A stretch of DNA of 64,000 nt, taken from Sphaerimonospora thailandensis (GTDB lineage Bacteria; Actinomycetota; Actinomycetes; Streptosporangiales; Streptosporangiaceae). Made by a program: the position numbers and the translations under genes. Every line of letters starts with the position of its first letter. Position 1 is the first letter of the stretch. A model generated the notes under the pieces. It ran no database searches. It was not told the origin of the DNA and was given only the letters and a program-made list of their open reading frames with translations. This document shows, one piece after another, positions 52,016 to 60,151 of this stretch. Location of the stretch: the NCBI RefSeq assembly GCF_016863115.1, contig NZ_BOOG01000009.1:48574-112573 (forward strand), written 5' to 3'.

Positions 52016-53701
52016 TCATACTTCGACGACCACCGGGATGATCATCGGGCGACGGCGATAGGTGTCGCTGACCCAGCGCCCGACCGTACGGCGGATCGTG
52101 CGGCGGATCTGCATGGCGTCGGCCACCCCCGCCGCGGCGACCTCCTGCAGCGCGCTCTCGATCTGCGGGATGACCGCGTCGAACGCGTCGGGGTCGATAC
52201 CCGAGCCGCGTGCGGTGATCTCCGGCCCCCCCGAGAGCTTCCCCGTGGTGGAGTCCACGACCACGGCGATGGAGATGAACCCCTCGTCGCCGAGAATGCG
52301 CCGGTCCTTCAGCGCCACGTCGGTGATGTCGCCGACCGAGGTGCCGTCCACGAAGACGTAGCCGCATGCCACCGCGCCGACGATCCGCGCCTGGCCGTCG
52401 ACCAGATCCACGACGACGCCGTCCTCGGCGATCACGACGTTCTCGTCCGGGACCCCCGTCAGGCCGGCGAGCTTCGCGTGCGCCCGCAGGTGCCGCCACT
52501 CGCCATGGATCGGCATGAAGTTGGACGGCTTGGTCAGGTTCAGCACGTACAGCAACTCACCGGCGGCGGCGTGACCCGATACGTGCACGCGGGCGTTGCC
52601 CTTGTGCACCACACGGGCGCCCCATCGGTTGAGGCCGTTGATGACCTTGTTCACCGCGGTTTCGTTGCCCGGGACGAGCGAGGACGCGAGCAGGATCGTG
52701 TCGCCCGCCGCGATCCTGATCGGGTGATCACGGTTGGCCATCCGCGACAGCGCGGCCATCGGCTCGCCCTGGGAGCCGGTGCAGATCAGCACCACGTCCT
52801 CCGGCGGCCACTCCTCGATCTCACGGGAGTCCACCAGCAGGCCACCCGGGACCTTCAGATAGCCGAGCTCGCGGGCCACCCCCATGTTGCGGACCATCGA
52901 CCTGCCGATCAGGGCCACCTTGCGCCCGTGTTTCTCGGCGGCGTCCATGATCTGCTGGACTCTGTGGATGTGCGAGGCGAAGCTGGCTACGATGATCCGT
53001 TTGTCCGCGGTGCGGAACACGTCGTCGATGACCGGGGCGATCTCCCGCTCGCTGGTGACGAAACCCGGCACCTCGGAGTTGGTGGAGTCCGACATCAGCA
53101 GGTCGACGCCCTCGGATCCCAGCCGGGCGAACGCCCCGAGGTCGGTCAGCCGCCCGTCCAGCGGAAGCTGGTCCATCTTGAAGTCGCCGGTGTGCAGCAC
53201 GATCCCGGCCGGGGTGCGGATGGCCACGGCCAGGGCGTCGGGGATCGAGTGGTTCACTGAGATGAACTCACACTCGAACGGGCCGAACGCACGGCGCTCG
53301 TTCTCGACGACCTCGACCTTGACCGGCTGCATCCGGTGCTCGGAGAGCTTGCTCTCGATCAGTCCGAGCGTGAGCCGCGACCCGACCAGCGGGATGTCCG
53401 GGCGCTCCCGCAGCAGGTACGGCACGGCGCCGATGTGGTCCTCGTGGGCATGCGTGAGCACGAGAGCCTCGATGTCGTGCAGGCGGCCCCGGATGTAGTC
53501 GAAATCGGGCAGGATGAGATCGACTCCCGGCTGGTCCGGATCGGGGAACAGCACCCCGCAGTCGACGACGAGCAGCCGCCCGTCGAACTCGAAGACCGCC
53601 ATGTTGCGGCCGATCTCGCCCAGGCCGCCCAGCGGAACGATGCGCAGACCGTTCTCCGGCAGCGGCGGTGGCGGCCCGAGTTCGGGATGCGGATGGCTCA
53701 T
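52016..53701 (-). CDS. rnj: Ribonuclease J
   Basis: RNase J is a 5'-3' exo- and endoribonuclease of mRNA decay and rRNA maturation. The 561-residue metallo-beta-lactamase/beta-CASP protein shows PLGGLGEIGRNM, LTHAHEDHIGAVPYLL, VNHSIPDALAVAI, LHTGDFKMDQLP, DSTNSEVPG and the CASP motif HVSGHAAAGEL followed by PIHGEWRHL. The start ATG 53701 has GGAGGAG upstream. With dapA it forms the usual actinobacterial dapA-rnj pair. Confidence 0.96.
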   Translation of the reverse strand: MSHPHPELGPPPPLPENGLRIVPLGGLGEIGRNMAVFEFDGRLLVVDCGVLFPDPDQPGVDLILPDFDYIRGRLHDIEALVLTHAHEDHIGAVPYLLRERPDIPLVGSRLTLGLIESKLSEHRMQPVKVEVVENERRAFGPFECEFISVNHSIPDALAVAIRTPAGIVLHTGDFKMDQLPLDGRLTDLGAFARLGSEGVDLLMSDSTNSEVPGFVTSEREIAPVIDDVFRTADKRIIVASFASHIHRVQQIMDAAEKHGRKVALIGRSMVRNMGVARELGYLKVPGGLLVDSREIEEWPPEDVVLICTGSQGEPMAALSRMANRDHPIRIAAGDTILLASSLVPGNETAVNKVINGLNRWGARVVHKGNARVHVSGHAAAGELLYVLNLTKPSNFMPIHGEWRHLRAHAKLAGLTGVPDENVVIAEDGVVVDLVDGQARIVGAVACGYVFVDGTSVGDITDVALKDRRILGDEGFISIAVVVDSTTGKLSGGPEITARGSGIDPDAFDAVIPQIESALQEVAAAGVADAMQIRRTIRRTVGRWVSDTYRRRPMIIPVVVEV

Positions 53702-53777
53702 GCGAGCTCCTCCCCCGTCCTCCGCCGATCAGCGCCGCTGTTCCATGTGTTTCGCTCGCTCATTCGTCTCCATATGT

Positions 53778-54695
53778 TTAGCTGTCTGCAAGCTTGACGC
53801 CGCCCGCGACGAGGTCCGTACGCAACATCGCGACCTGCTCCTCCGTGGCATCGACGAGCGGGAGCCGTACATGACCGCCTTCCTGGCCGACCAGTTTCAA
53901 CGCGGCCTTCGCCATGATCGCGCCCTGGGTCCGCGTCATGATCCCCGCGACCACGGGCAGCACGCGGCGGTGCGTCTCAAGGGCGCCCGCGACGTCCCCG
54001 GACCGGTAAAACTCGATCATGGAGGCGAGCTGTGCGCCGATCACATGTCCGGCCACGCTGACGAACCCGGCGGCGCCGACCGACAGCCACGGCAGGTTGA
54101 GCAGGTCGTCCCCTGAGTAGAACACGAGATCGGTGGCCATCATTACCTGGGATCCGCCGAACAGGTCGCCCTTGGCGTCCTTCACCGCGACGATGCGCGG
54201 GTGCTGCGCGAGCCGTAGCAGGGTCGCCGTCTCGATGGGGATACCGCTCCGGCCAGGAATGTCGTAAAGCATCACCGGCAGGCCAGTCGCGTCGGCGACG
54301 GCGGTGAAGTGCTGGAACACGCCCTCTTGAGGAGGCTTGTTGTAGTAGGGGGTGACCACCAGCAGCCCGTGCGCCCCCGCACGCTCCGCGGCCTTGGCGA
54401 GCTCGACGCTGTGGTGGGTGTCGTTGCTCCCGGCACCGGCGAGCACGCAGGCACGGTCGCCCACGGCCTCGATGACCGCACGGAGGATGCGGTCTTTCTC
54501 CTCGCCCGTAGTGGTCGGGGACTCCCCGGTGGTGCCACTGATCACGAGGCCGTCGTGGCGCTGCTCGTCGACGAGATATGCGGCGATCCGCTGGACGCCC
54601 TCGTAATCGACGGCGCCGTCAGAGGTGAACGGCGTGACCATCGCGGTCAGCATGCGACCGAAGGGGGCGTCGGAAGTTCCGGTTGGCGATGCCAT
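53778..54695 (-). CDS. dapA: 4-hydroxy-tetrahydrodipicolinate synthase
   Basis: DapA condenses pyruvate with aspartate semialdehyde in lysine/diaminopimelate synthesis. The 305-residue TIM barrel has GTTGESP (54-60), VVTPYYNKP, LYDIPGRSG with Tyr144, and the Schiff-base Lys172 in IVAVKDAKGD. ATG 54695 is chosen; the frame stays open upstream. No ribosome site precedes it, and TAGCGT ends seven bases before the ATG on the minus strand, so a leaderless transcript is possible. It is followed by rnj. Confidence 0.96.
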   Translation of the reverse strand: MASPTGTSDAPFGRMLTAMVTPFTSDGAVDYEGVQRIAAYLVDEQRHDGLVISGTTGESPTTTGEEKDRILRAVIEAVGDRACVLAGAGSNDTHHSVELAKAAERAGAHGLLVVTPYYNKPPQEGVFQHFTAVADATGLPVMLYDIPGRSGIPIETATLLRLAQHPRIVAVKDAKGDLFGGSQVMMATDLVFYSGDDLLNLPWLSVGAAGFVSVAGHVIGAQLASMIEFYRSGDVAGALETHRRVLPVVAGIMTRTQGAIMAKAALKLVGQEGGHVRLPLVDATEEQVAMLRTDLVAGGVKLADS

Positions 54696-54822
54696 AGACC
54701 GAACGCTACCCGGATCCCGGCGGGTGTAGGACCCCGCCACCCCGTTATGCCCCGTGTCGCCGGGACTGCACACCGTTCGTCACGGCGTTTCCGCCCGGGC
54801 TAGCAGTCGCCGCGGGTCCGAA

Positions 54823-54868
54823 AGAGGCCGCCGATATGTGCTCGGGGGTACACACATCAGCGGCCTCT
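54823..54868. terminator. Hairpin terminator of the small gene at 54953
   Basis: AGAGGCCGC and GATATGTG (54823-54840) pair with CACACATC and GCGGCCTCT (54851-54868) with one mismatch and small bulges, around a ten-base loop. It lies 85 bases past the stop of the minus-strand gene and upstream of dapA. Confidence 0.65.
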
Positions 54869-54952
54869 AACCCATCCATCGGCGTGTCTTACGCCCGCGT
54901 TACACGCTCCTGCCGAAAATTTCCACCGATCCGCCGCCGGGCAGCCGACGCC

Positions 54953-55276
54953 TCACCGAGCCTCGCCGAGGAGGAGCCGGTTCCACAGGACTTCCATGCG
55001 TACCGAGATGAGCCGCTCGGTCTCGTGGACGTCCAACCGTTCCGGTCCCCGGATCGTGCGGCGGATGAACACCAGGCCACCGGAGTGGCACAGCTCGTAG
55101 ATCGTCGCCTTGCATTCACAGGTGTGCCGGCGAACCCGCACTCGGTCACTGCGGGCGGCGGGCTTCAGCCAGTTGATCTTCTGATGGCCCATCTGGACCG
55201 GGGCCACATGTATACCGTGATACGGCGGCGGAAGGGGAATTTCAGGACCTGACTGCTTAGCGAGAGATTGGCCCAT
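54953..55276 (-). CDS. Small conserved hypothetical protein
   Basis: The 107-residue protein starts at ATG 55276 after AAAGGTC. The C-terminal half has a compact pattern: RRHTCECKATIYELCHSGGLVFIRRTIRG (three cysteines and a histidine, named in part), then ETERLISVRMEVLWNRLLLGEAR. Similar short proteins with YELCHxGGLxFIRRT are, as I recall, common in actinobacteria and unassigned. The Cys residues may bind metal. It is divergent from the GntR/UTRA gene. Confidence 0.6.
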   Translation of the reverse strand: MGQSLAKQSGPEIPLPPPYHGIHVAPVQMGHQKINWLKPAARSDRVRVRRHTCECKATIYELCHSGGLVFIRRTIRGPERLDVHETERLISVRMEVLWNRLLLGEAR

Positions 55277-55391
55277 TCGCTGACCTTTCTACGGGCAAAG
55301 TTGGAGTCACAGGTTTGTTCCGTTACTCTGAGTTGCTCTTCGGATACGCCAAGATTGGGGAGCTTTAGTCAGCCCCTCAGGGAATGGATTC

Positions 55392-56129
55392 ATGGCCAGC
55401 TCTGATCCGGTCTACCTGCGCGTAGTCGAGGACATTCGCCGCCAGATCATCGACGGCACGCTCCCGCCGGGGGCGCCGATCCCGTCTCGCCACCAGATCA
55501 CCAGGAAATACAGCGTCGGAGAGACCGCCGCCCGCCACGCCCTCCGCGTACTCGTCGGGGAGGGTCTGATCATCGGCAGGGTGGGATCGGGGCATCGGGT
55601 GCGGGAGAAACCCATCCTGCTCCCCCTGCAGCGCGGCCGCGCGCCCGACCCCCAGTCCGCGTTCACGATGGACATGCAGGCCTGCGGACGACTGCCGACG
55701 TTGCACTGGCGAAGCGAGCTCGCCGAGGCACCCCAGGAGATCGCGCAGCGTCTGCGGCTCGAAGACTGCGGCCCGGTCATCAGGGTGAGCTTCGTCTTTC
55801 GCGGCGACGGCCGTCCGATGCAGCTCCTCACCTCCTATGAGGTGATCGAGTTCGGCCAGAGCCAGGCGCCCGAAGACGGCATGGGCGAGCGCAGAAGCAT
55901 GCTCTCCCGGCTGGCCGCCGCGGGCACCCCTGTCACGGAGATCAGCGAGAACGTCCACGTCCGGGTGCCTCAGCCGACGGAGATCGACCTGCTGGAGCTG
56001 CCCGCCGGCGTTCAGGTCCTGCACGTCGAGAGGACCACCTGGACCGGGGACCGCCCGGTGGAGACCAGCGACATCGTGATCCCCGGCGACAGGTTCCGAC
56101 TCTCGTACGGGATTCCCGTCCACGCCTGA
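55392..56129 (+). CDS. GntR family regulator with UTRA-like effector domain
   Basis: The 245-residue protein has an N-terminal GntR winged helix (YLRVVEDIRRQIIDGTLPPGAPIPSRHQITRKYSVGETAARHALRVLVGEGLI in segments, residues 8-60) with wing GRVGSGHRVRE. A C-terminal UTRA-type domain follows (about 90-235, with VIRVSFVFRGDGRPMQLLTSYEVIEFG and LLELPAGVQVLHVERTTWTGDRPVETSDIVIPGDRFRLSYGIP in pieces). HutC-subfamily members sense sugars, amino acids or other small molecules. No target operon is adjacent, so its regulon is unknown. Confidence 0.9.
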   Translation: MASSDPVYLRVVEDIRRQIIDGTLPPGAPIPSRHQITRKYSVGETAARHALRVLVGEGLIIGRVGSGHRVREKPILLPLQRGRAPDPQSAFTMDMQACGRLPTLHWRSELAEAPQEIAQRLRLEDCGPVIRVSFVFRGDGRPMQLLTSYEVIEFGQSQAPEDGMGERRSMLSRLAAAGTPVTEISENVHVRVPQPTEIDLLELPAGVQVLHVERTTWTGDRPVETSDIVIPGDRFRLSYGIPVHA

Positions 56130-56181
56130 CTGTCGGTCGCCGCTGGTAGAACCGTTCCGGATTCCCCATCCGGAGGTGCCG

Positions 56182-56856
56182 ATGCGCGTCAAGGACCTGC
56201 CCCTGGCCGACCGGCCTCGCGAGCGGCTGATGACAGCCGGCGCGGCGGCACTCGCGGACAGGGAGTTGCTCGCCCTGCTGCTCGGCTCGGGCAGCAGGGG
56301 CGTCAGCGCCGTCGAACTCGCCTCCCAGCTCATCGCGTACTGCGGCGACCTCGGTGAACTCGCCCGTTCCGACCCCCACCGGCTGCTCGCCGTGCCGGGC
56401 GTCGGCCCCGCCAAGGCGGCGCGCGTCGCCGCCGCCTTCCAGCTCGTCCGGCGGGCCCGGGCCGAGCCTGAGCGCGTCCGCATCACCTGCTCGGCGGACA
56501 TCGCCGCGGCGGCCGCTCCCATGCTCCACGGGAACCCCAAAGAGCGACTGGTCGCCGTGATCTGCGATCCACGCGGCGCGGTCATCCGCCGCACCGTCAT
56601 CAGCGAAGGTGGGAGCGACCACACCTCCGCGCCCGTTCGCGACATCATCACCACCGTCCTCACCTCCGGCGGAGCCGCTTTCGGCCTCGCCCACAACCAC
56701 CCCAGCGGCTCGCTCGATCCCAGCTACGCCGACCTCGAGGTCACCGCCCGCCTCCACGAGGCCGCCGACACCGTCGGCCTCCGATTCCTCGACCACGTGA
56801 TCGTCACCGACACCGCCTGGCGCCGGGTTCCGTTCCCGCCTCTGGAGAACGCTTGA
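56182..56856 (+). CDS. radC: RadC/JAB domain DNA repair family protein
   Basis: The 224-residue protein has an N-terminal helix-hairpin-helix region (LAVPGVGPAKAARVAAAFQLVRRA) and a JAB/MPN-like RadC domain with metal motif EGGSDHTS ... AHNHPSGSLDPSYADLEVT (His-x-His and Asp). ATG 56182 is used because GGAGG stands six bases upstream; GTG 56176 directly abuts that site. RadC was once linked to repair, but its role is unproven. It lies between regulator genes on the same strand. Confidence 0.92.
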   Translation: MRVKDLPLADRPRERLMTAGAAALADRELLALLLGSGSRGVSAVELASQLIAYCGDLGELARSDPHRLLAVPGVGPAKAARVAAAFQLVRRARAEPERVRITCSADIAAAAAPMLHGNPKERLVAVICDPRGAVIRRTVISEGGSDHTSAPVRDIITTVLTSGGAAFGLAHNHPSGSLDPSYADLEVTARLHEAADTVGLRFLDHVIVTDTAWRRVPFPPLENA

Positions 56857-56866
56857 TTGCAGGGTA

Positions 56867-56961
56867 CGTCTAGTTGTATCGCTCCGTCTACTCGGAAAAG
56901 TACTCGCCTAACGGTCATATTCGTACGGAAGGCCTCGTTACGGTTCATCTATCGTGCGGGT
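56867..56961 (+). promoter_or_regulatory. Promoter/operator of the first double-winged-helix gene
   Basis: TATCGT (56950-56955) ends seven bases before GTG 56962, without a ribosome site, so the transcript is probably leaderless. Upstream, CGTCTAGT (56867-56874) and CGTCTACT (56885-56892) are repeated; the complement of CGTCTAGT reappears before the second paralogue. Confidence 0.45.
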
Positions 56962-57441
56962 GTGCTCGACCACGATGGGGATACTCACCTGTACGTCCAG
57001 ATCGCCGAGATCATCCGGCAGCAGATTCTGGACGGGGATCTGACACCTGGTCACGCGGTTCCGAGTGAGGCCGCGATCCAGAGCCGGTTCGGCGTCGCAC
57101 GCACGACGGCCCGCCGCGCATTTCACATGCTTCGCGAAGAAGGGCTCATCTATACCGTTCAGGGCGAGGGCACCTTCGTCGGCCAACCCGAGATGCCCAG
57201 GGAAGAGCGCAAGATCTCGTTGTATCGAAAGATCGCCAACGATCTGGTCGACCGGGTACGCCGTGGGGATCTGCAACCGCGGCGCCCGATTCCAAGCGAG
57301 ACCGCGCTCGTGCAGGAGTACAAGGTGGCGCGAGAAACGGCGCGCAAGGCGATCACGTTCCTGCGCGAACAGGGATGGGTCTATACCGTCCCGCAGCGGG
57401 GCAGTTACGTATCGCCAGAGGAGCAGTGGCCGGGAGACTGA
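56962..57441 (+). CDS. Double GntR-type winged-helix protein, copy 1
   Basis: The 159-residue protein consists only of two consecutive GntR winged helices and no effector domain. Domain 1 (about 7-75) reads LYVQIAEIIRQQILDGDL ... PSEAAIQSRFGVARTTARRAFHML ... VQGEGTFVG; domain 2 (about 80-152) reads LYRKIANDLVDRVRRGDL ... PSETALVQEYKVARETARKAITFL ... PQRGSYVS. It ends in EEQWPGD. It may bind two half-sites as a monomer. GTG 56962 is chosen for its domain boundary and the promoter spacing. The next gene is its paralogue. Confidence 0.8.
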   Translation: MLDHDGDTHLYVQIAEIIRQQILDGDLTPGHAVPSEAAIQSRFGVARTTARRAFHMLREEGLIYTVQGEGTFVGQPEMPREERKISLYRKIANDLVDRVRRGDLQPRRPIPSETALVQEYKVARETARKAITFLREQGWVYTVPQRGSYVSPEEQWPGD

Positions 57442-57451
57442 TCTGTTTCCT

Positions 57452-57485
57452 CGTCTGGTCGTCACTAGACGACTACTGTAGGTCC
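57452..57485 (+). promoter_or_regulatory. Promoter/operator of the second double-winged-helix gene
   Basis: TACTGT (57474-57479) ends seven bases before ATG 57486, again leaderless spacing. The palindromic GTCGT-CACTAG-ACGAC (57459-57474) overlaps the promoter and contains ACTAGACG, the complement of the CGTCTAGT found before copy 1, so both genes may share one regulator. Confidence 0.5.
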
Positions 57486-57965
57486 ATGCTCGATCGTGAT
57501 GGACCAGTGCCCATCTACAAGCAGATCGCCGAGATCATCCGTGCTCAGATCGAGCACGGGGACTTCGTTCCCGGAGATCCATTACCAAGTGAGGCCGAAC
57601 TGGAGGCCGAGTACGGCATCGCCCGACTCACGGCACGGCAGGTGGCCCGCGAACTGAGGGAGCAGGGCCTCGCCCACACGATCCGCGGCGAAGGCACGTT
57701 CGTCGGCGACGGAACGGTCCGTCGAATCCGTCGCAAGGCTGCCCTCTTTGAGGAGATCGGCAAGGAGATCGCCGACCGCATTCGGCGAGGGGAACTCAAA
57801 CCTGGCCGGCCCATTCCCAGCGAGAAGACGCTGATGCAACAGTACGGGGTAGCCAAAGCCACCGTCCGGCACGCTGTCGTGTTCCTTCGTGAGCATGGGT
57901 GGGTGTGCACCGTGTCCTACCGAGGAACGTACGTGTCCCCTCCCGAGAGTTGGCCCAGCGACTGA
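57486..57965 (+). CDS. Double GntR-type winged-helix protein, copy 2
   Basis: This 159-residue paralogue has the same length and layout as copy 1: domain 1 with IYKQIAEIIRAQIEHGDF ... PSEAELEAEYGIARLTARQVAREL ... IRGEGTFVG, and domain 2 with LFEEIGKEIADRIRRGEL ... PSEKTLMQQYGVAKATVRHAVVFL ... SYRGTYVS, ending PPESWPSD. The two copies are clearly diverged, so the duplication is old. The recognition helices differ between domains and copies. Coding G+C is slightly lower than in nearby core genes. Confidence 0.8.
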   Translation: MLDRDGPVPIYKQIAEIIRAQIEHGDFVPGDPLPSEAELEAEYGIARLTARQVARELREQGLAHTIRGEGTFVGDGTVRRIRRKAALFEEIGKEIADRIRRGELKPGRPIPSEKTLMQQYGVAKATVRHAVVFLREHGWVCTVSYRGTYVSPPESWPSD

Positions 57966-58021
57966 GCCGCATCCTGCCGGCACCTCCAAGGAGACGGACG
58001 GCCATACAGACGCCGGCGCGT

Positions 58022-58393
58022 CTACTCTTCACCGGAGAACCTCTCCCAGGCCGATTGACGGGTCATACCGAGGGCTGCGCCGATCCTGGCCCAGGTGACA
58101 CCGCGGCCGCGCAGTCGACCGACCAAGATCCGCAGGTTCGCGTCGACCTGCGCGCCGACGGCGGCGACGCGGGGCATGAGTTCGAGGATCTGCTCGTCGG
58201 TCATGCTGTCCGGCCAGGAGACCTCGGGGTTCGCCGTGGCCTCGGAGGTCAGGTTGAGCACGTCGTTGCAGAGCCCGACGCACTCGTTGCAGATGTAGAC
58301 GCCCGGACCGGCGATGACCTTGGCCACGGCCGTCTTGGGCTTCGCGCAGAAAGAGCAGTGGATCTCCTGCTCGGCAAGAGAAGGGGCCGGCAT
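58022..58393 (-). CDS. ClpX-type zinc-finger protein with C-terminal HTH
   Basis: The 123-residue protein begins with the C4 zinc finger known from ClpX ([31 protein letters not shown] in segments; Cys at CSFC and CNEC). Its C-terminal 35 residues form a helix-turn-helix ([28 protein letters not shown]). No AAA+ domain is present. ATG 58393 follows GGAGGATGC. The promoter carries two TGTCAGG-type palindromes, so the protein is a candidate autorepressor with a dimerising zinc finger. Its biological role is unknown. Confidence 0.85.
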   Translation of the reverse strand: MPAPSLAEQEIHCSFCAKPKTAVAKVIAGPGVYICNECVGLCNDVLNLTSEATANPEVSWPDSMTDEQILELMPRVAAVGAQVDANLRILVGRLRGRGVTWARIGAALGMTRQSAWERFSGEE

Positions 58394-58415
58394 CGCATCC
58401 TCCGATCGGCATGTA

Positions 58416-58473
58416 TGTCAGGTCAATCCTGACATCTGTCGACGAACCTAGCCCGTCAAGGCGAGCCTGACAA
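58416..58473 (-). promoter_or_regulatory. Promoter with two palindromic operators for the ClpX-zinc-finger gene
   Basis: TGTCAGG-TCAAT-CCTGACA (58416-58434) is a perfect palindrome downstream of the promoter. A second, imperfect copy (GTCAAGG-CGAG-CCTGAC, 58455-58471) overlaps the -35 box. On the minus strand -35 is TTGTCA (58473-58468), the spacer is 17 bases and -10 is TAGGTT (58450-58445). Binding to both sites would block the promoter. Confidence 0.65.
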
Positions 58474-58540
58474 GAATTGAACGCTACGAGATCAAGGTTT
58501 CACCCTCCGCGATCATTCACGGACACGTATTCTCACCCGC

Positions 58541-58981
58541 ATGCCGATTACAGAGGAGCGCATCGACGCCATCGAGCGCGACAACGCCGAGATCAAGCGC
58601 GACCTCCGTGAGGTCAAGAGCCACGTCCGTGAAGTCAGGTCCCAGCAGACCCTGCAGACCCAGGTGCTGACGAGATACCTCGAGGACATTACCGAACTCC
58701 GGACAGGGCAGGACGAGCTCCGCACCAACTACCAAGAACTACGCAAAGGACAGGACGAGCTCCGCAGCAACTACCAAGAACTACGCAAGGGGCAGGACGA
58801 ACTCCGCACCAACTACCAAGAACTACGCACGATGGTCGAGCGCAACACCGAGACTCTGGCGGAGTTCCGATCCGCATTCAACATCGTGCTCGACGAGCTC
58901 CAGGCCCAGAAGGCATGGCGTGAGGAGTTCTCCAGCAAGGTCGCCTGGTTGATGGCCAAGGCAGAAGGCGTCACGAACTAG
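58541..58981 (+). CDS. Coiled-coil repeat protein
   Basis: The 146-residue protein has no signal or membrane segment. Residues 1-45 and 50-125 form a long coiled coil. Three consecutive 14-residue repeats (KGQDELRSNYQELR type) are encoded by 42-base tandem units at 58703, 58745 and 58787. The C-terminal part (EFRSAFNIVLDELQAQKAWREEF, residues 113-135) is another amphipathic helix. It resembles small stalk or tether proteins, but I do not recognise a family. Confidence 0.65.
   Translation: MPITEERIDAIERDNAEIKRDLREVKSHVREVRSQQTLQTQVLTRYLEDITELRTGQDELRTNYQELRKGQDELRSNYQELRKGQDELRTNYQELRTMVERNTETLAEFRSAFNIVLDELQAQKAWREEFSSKVAWLMAKAEGVTN
58703..58828 (+). repeat. 42-base tandem repeat inside the coiled-coil gene
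   Basis: Three 42-base units start at 58703, 58745 and 58787, with only a few base differences between them. Each codes for one 14-residue step (two heptads) of the coiled coil. Confidence 0.9.
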
Positions 58982-59194
58982 GGCCCTGCGGCGGAGAGCG
59001 CACGGACCTTCGCTCGTTCCATCAAGGTGACTCTCGAAAATCGACGGCGTTCGTACGGCACCGCGCCTTCTTACGGCATCGCGTTTCCCACCGCGCCGGG
59101 AGTCACCTGACAAGACCATCAGTTGATCAGAGCGAGGGCTCGGTCGGACAAGCCCGCGGGGCCACACCGACACCGCGTCGTACCGTCACGACAT

Positions 59195-60151
59195 TCAAGG
59201 CCTGCGGCCGGCTTGCGTGGCGGCCACGCACACGAGCACGGCGAGGGCTGCCGCGACGGTGGCCACGCCGAACCGCTCGCCCAGCAGCAACCAGGCCCAC
59301 ACGAGCGTGAGCAGCGGCTGCGCGAGCTGGAGTTGCCCGGCACGGGCGATGCCTCCCATCGCCAGCCCGGCATACCACGGGATGAACCCCAAGAACATGG
59401 ACACCAGACCGACGTAGGCGAACCCGGCGAGCGAGACCCCGGTCGGCTCTGGATGAGTGGACACCGCCAGCAGGGCCGTCACCGGCACCGTGATCGGCGC
59501 CGCCAGGACCAGAGCGTACGAGATGACCTGCCAGCCCGGTGTCTCCCGAGCCAGCCGCCCGCCCTCTGTGTAGCCGACGGCCGCCGACAGCAGCGCGAGC
59601 ACCAGCAGCAGGTCCGCCATCGCGAAGTGCCCGCCGCCCCGGGTGAGCGTGAACACGGTGACGGACAGCGCCCCTGCCGCGCACGCGATCCAGAAGAGCG
59701 GCCGGGGCCGCTCCCCCGCCCGCAGTACGGCACAGGCGGCGGTCGCGGCGGGAAGCAGGCCGGTGACGACCGCGGCGTGGGCCGCGCTCGCGCCGCCGTC
59801 CAAGGCCAACCCGCTGAACAGCGGAAACCCGAGAACCACGCCGAGCACGATCAGCACGTACGGCGCCAGCCGATCCCGAGGCGGCAGCAGCGGCAGGCCT
59901 GCGGCCCTGAGACAGATGAGTGCGGGGACCGCCGCCACGGCGGCCCGTCCGATCGCGACCAGATAGGGGTCGAACCCGCGCATCGCGAAGATCGTCGCCG
60001 GAAACGATCCGGAGAACGAGACCGCTCCGGCCGCGGCGAGGAGACTGCCCCGCCACGCCGCCTTCCGGTCCGTTCGCCCCGGTCTCCGTGAGGCCCCGCC
60101 GGACTGCTGCGCTATCGGGACAGATGGGGTAGCGCTACTGTTATTTCTCAT
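59195..60151 (-). CDS. EamA family (DMT) transporter
   Basis: The 318-residue protein has ten predicted transmembrane helices in two EamA halves (from SLLAAAGAVSFSGSFPATIFAMRGF to ALAVLVCVAATQAGRRP), preceded by a 30-residue polar head. DMT exporters of this type carry amino acids or small metabolites outward. ATG 60151 shares the palindrome CATG with the divergent MocR start. A MocR regulator commonly controls its divergent transporter, so that pairing is a likely regulatory unit. Confidence 0.88.
   Translation of the reverse strand: MRNNSSATPSVPIAQQSGGASRRPGRTDRKAAWRGSLLAAAGAVSFSGSFPATIFAMRGFDPYLVAIGRAAVAAVPALICLRAAGLPLLPPRDRLAPYVLIVLGVVLGFPLFSGLALDGGASAAHAAVVTGLLPAATAACAVLRAGERPRPLFWIACAAGALSVTVFTLTRGGGHFAMADLLLVLALLSAAVGYTEGGRLARETPGWQVISYALVLAAPITVPVTALLAVSTHPEPTGVSLAGFAYVGLVSMFLGFIPWYAGLAMGGIARAGQLQLAQPLLTLVWAWLLLGERFGVATVAAALAVLVCVAATQAGRRP

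Noticed and set aside
54836..55252. Plus-strand frame opposite the small gene at 54953
   Set aside because: It reads through the terminator hairpin and lacks a ribosome site; the minus-strand frame has the conserved pattern and start.
58703..58828. CRISPR-like direct repeats
   Set aside because: The units adjoin without spacers and stay in frame, coding for coiled-coil heptads.
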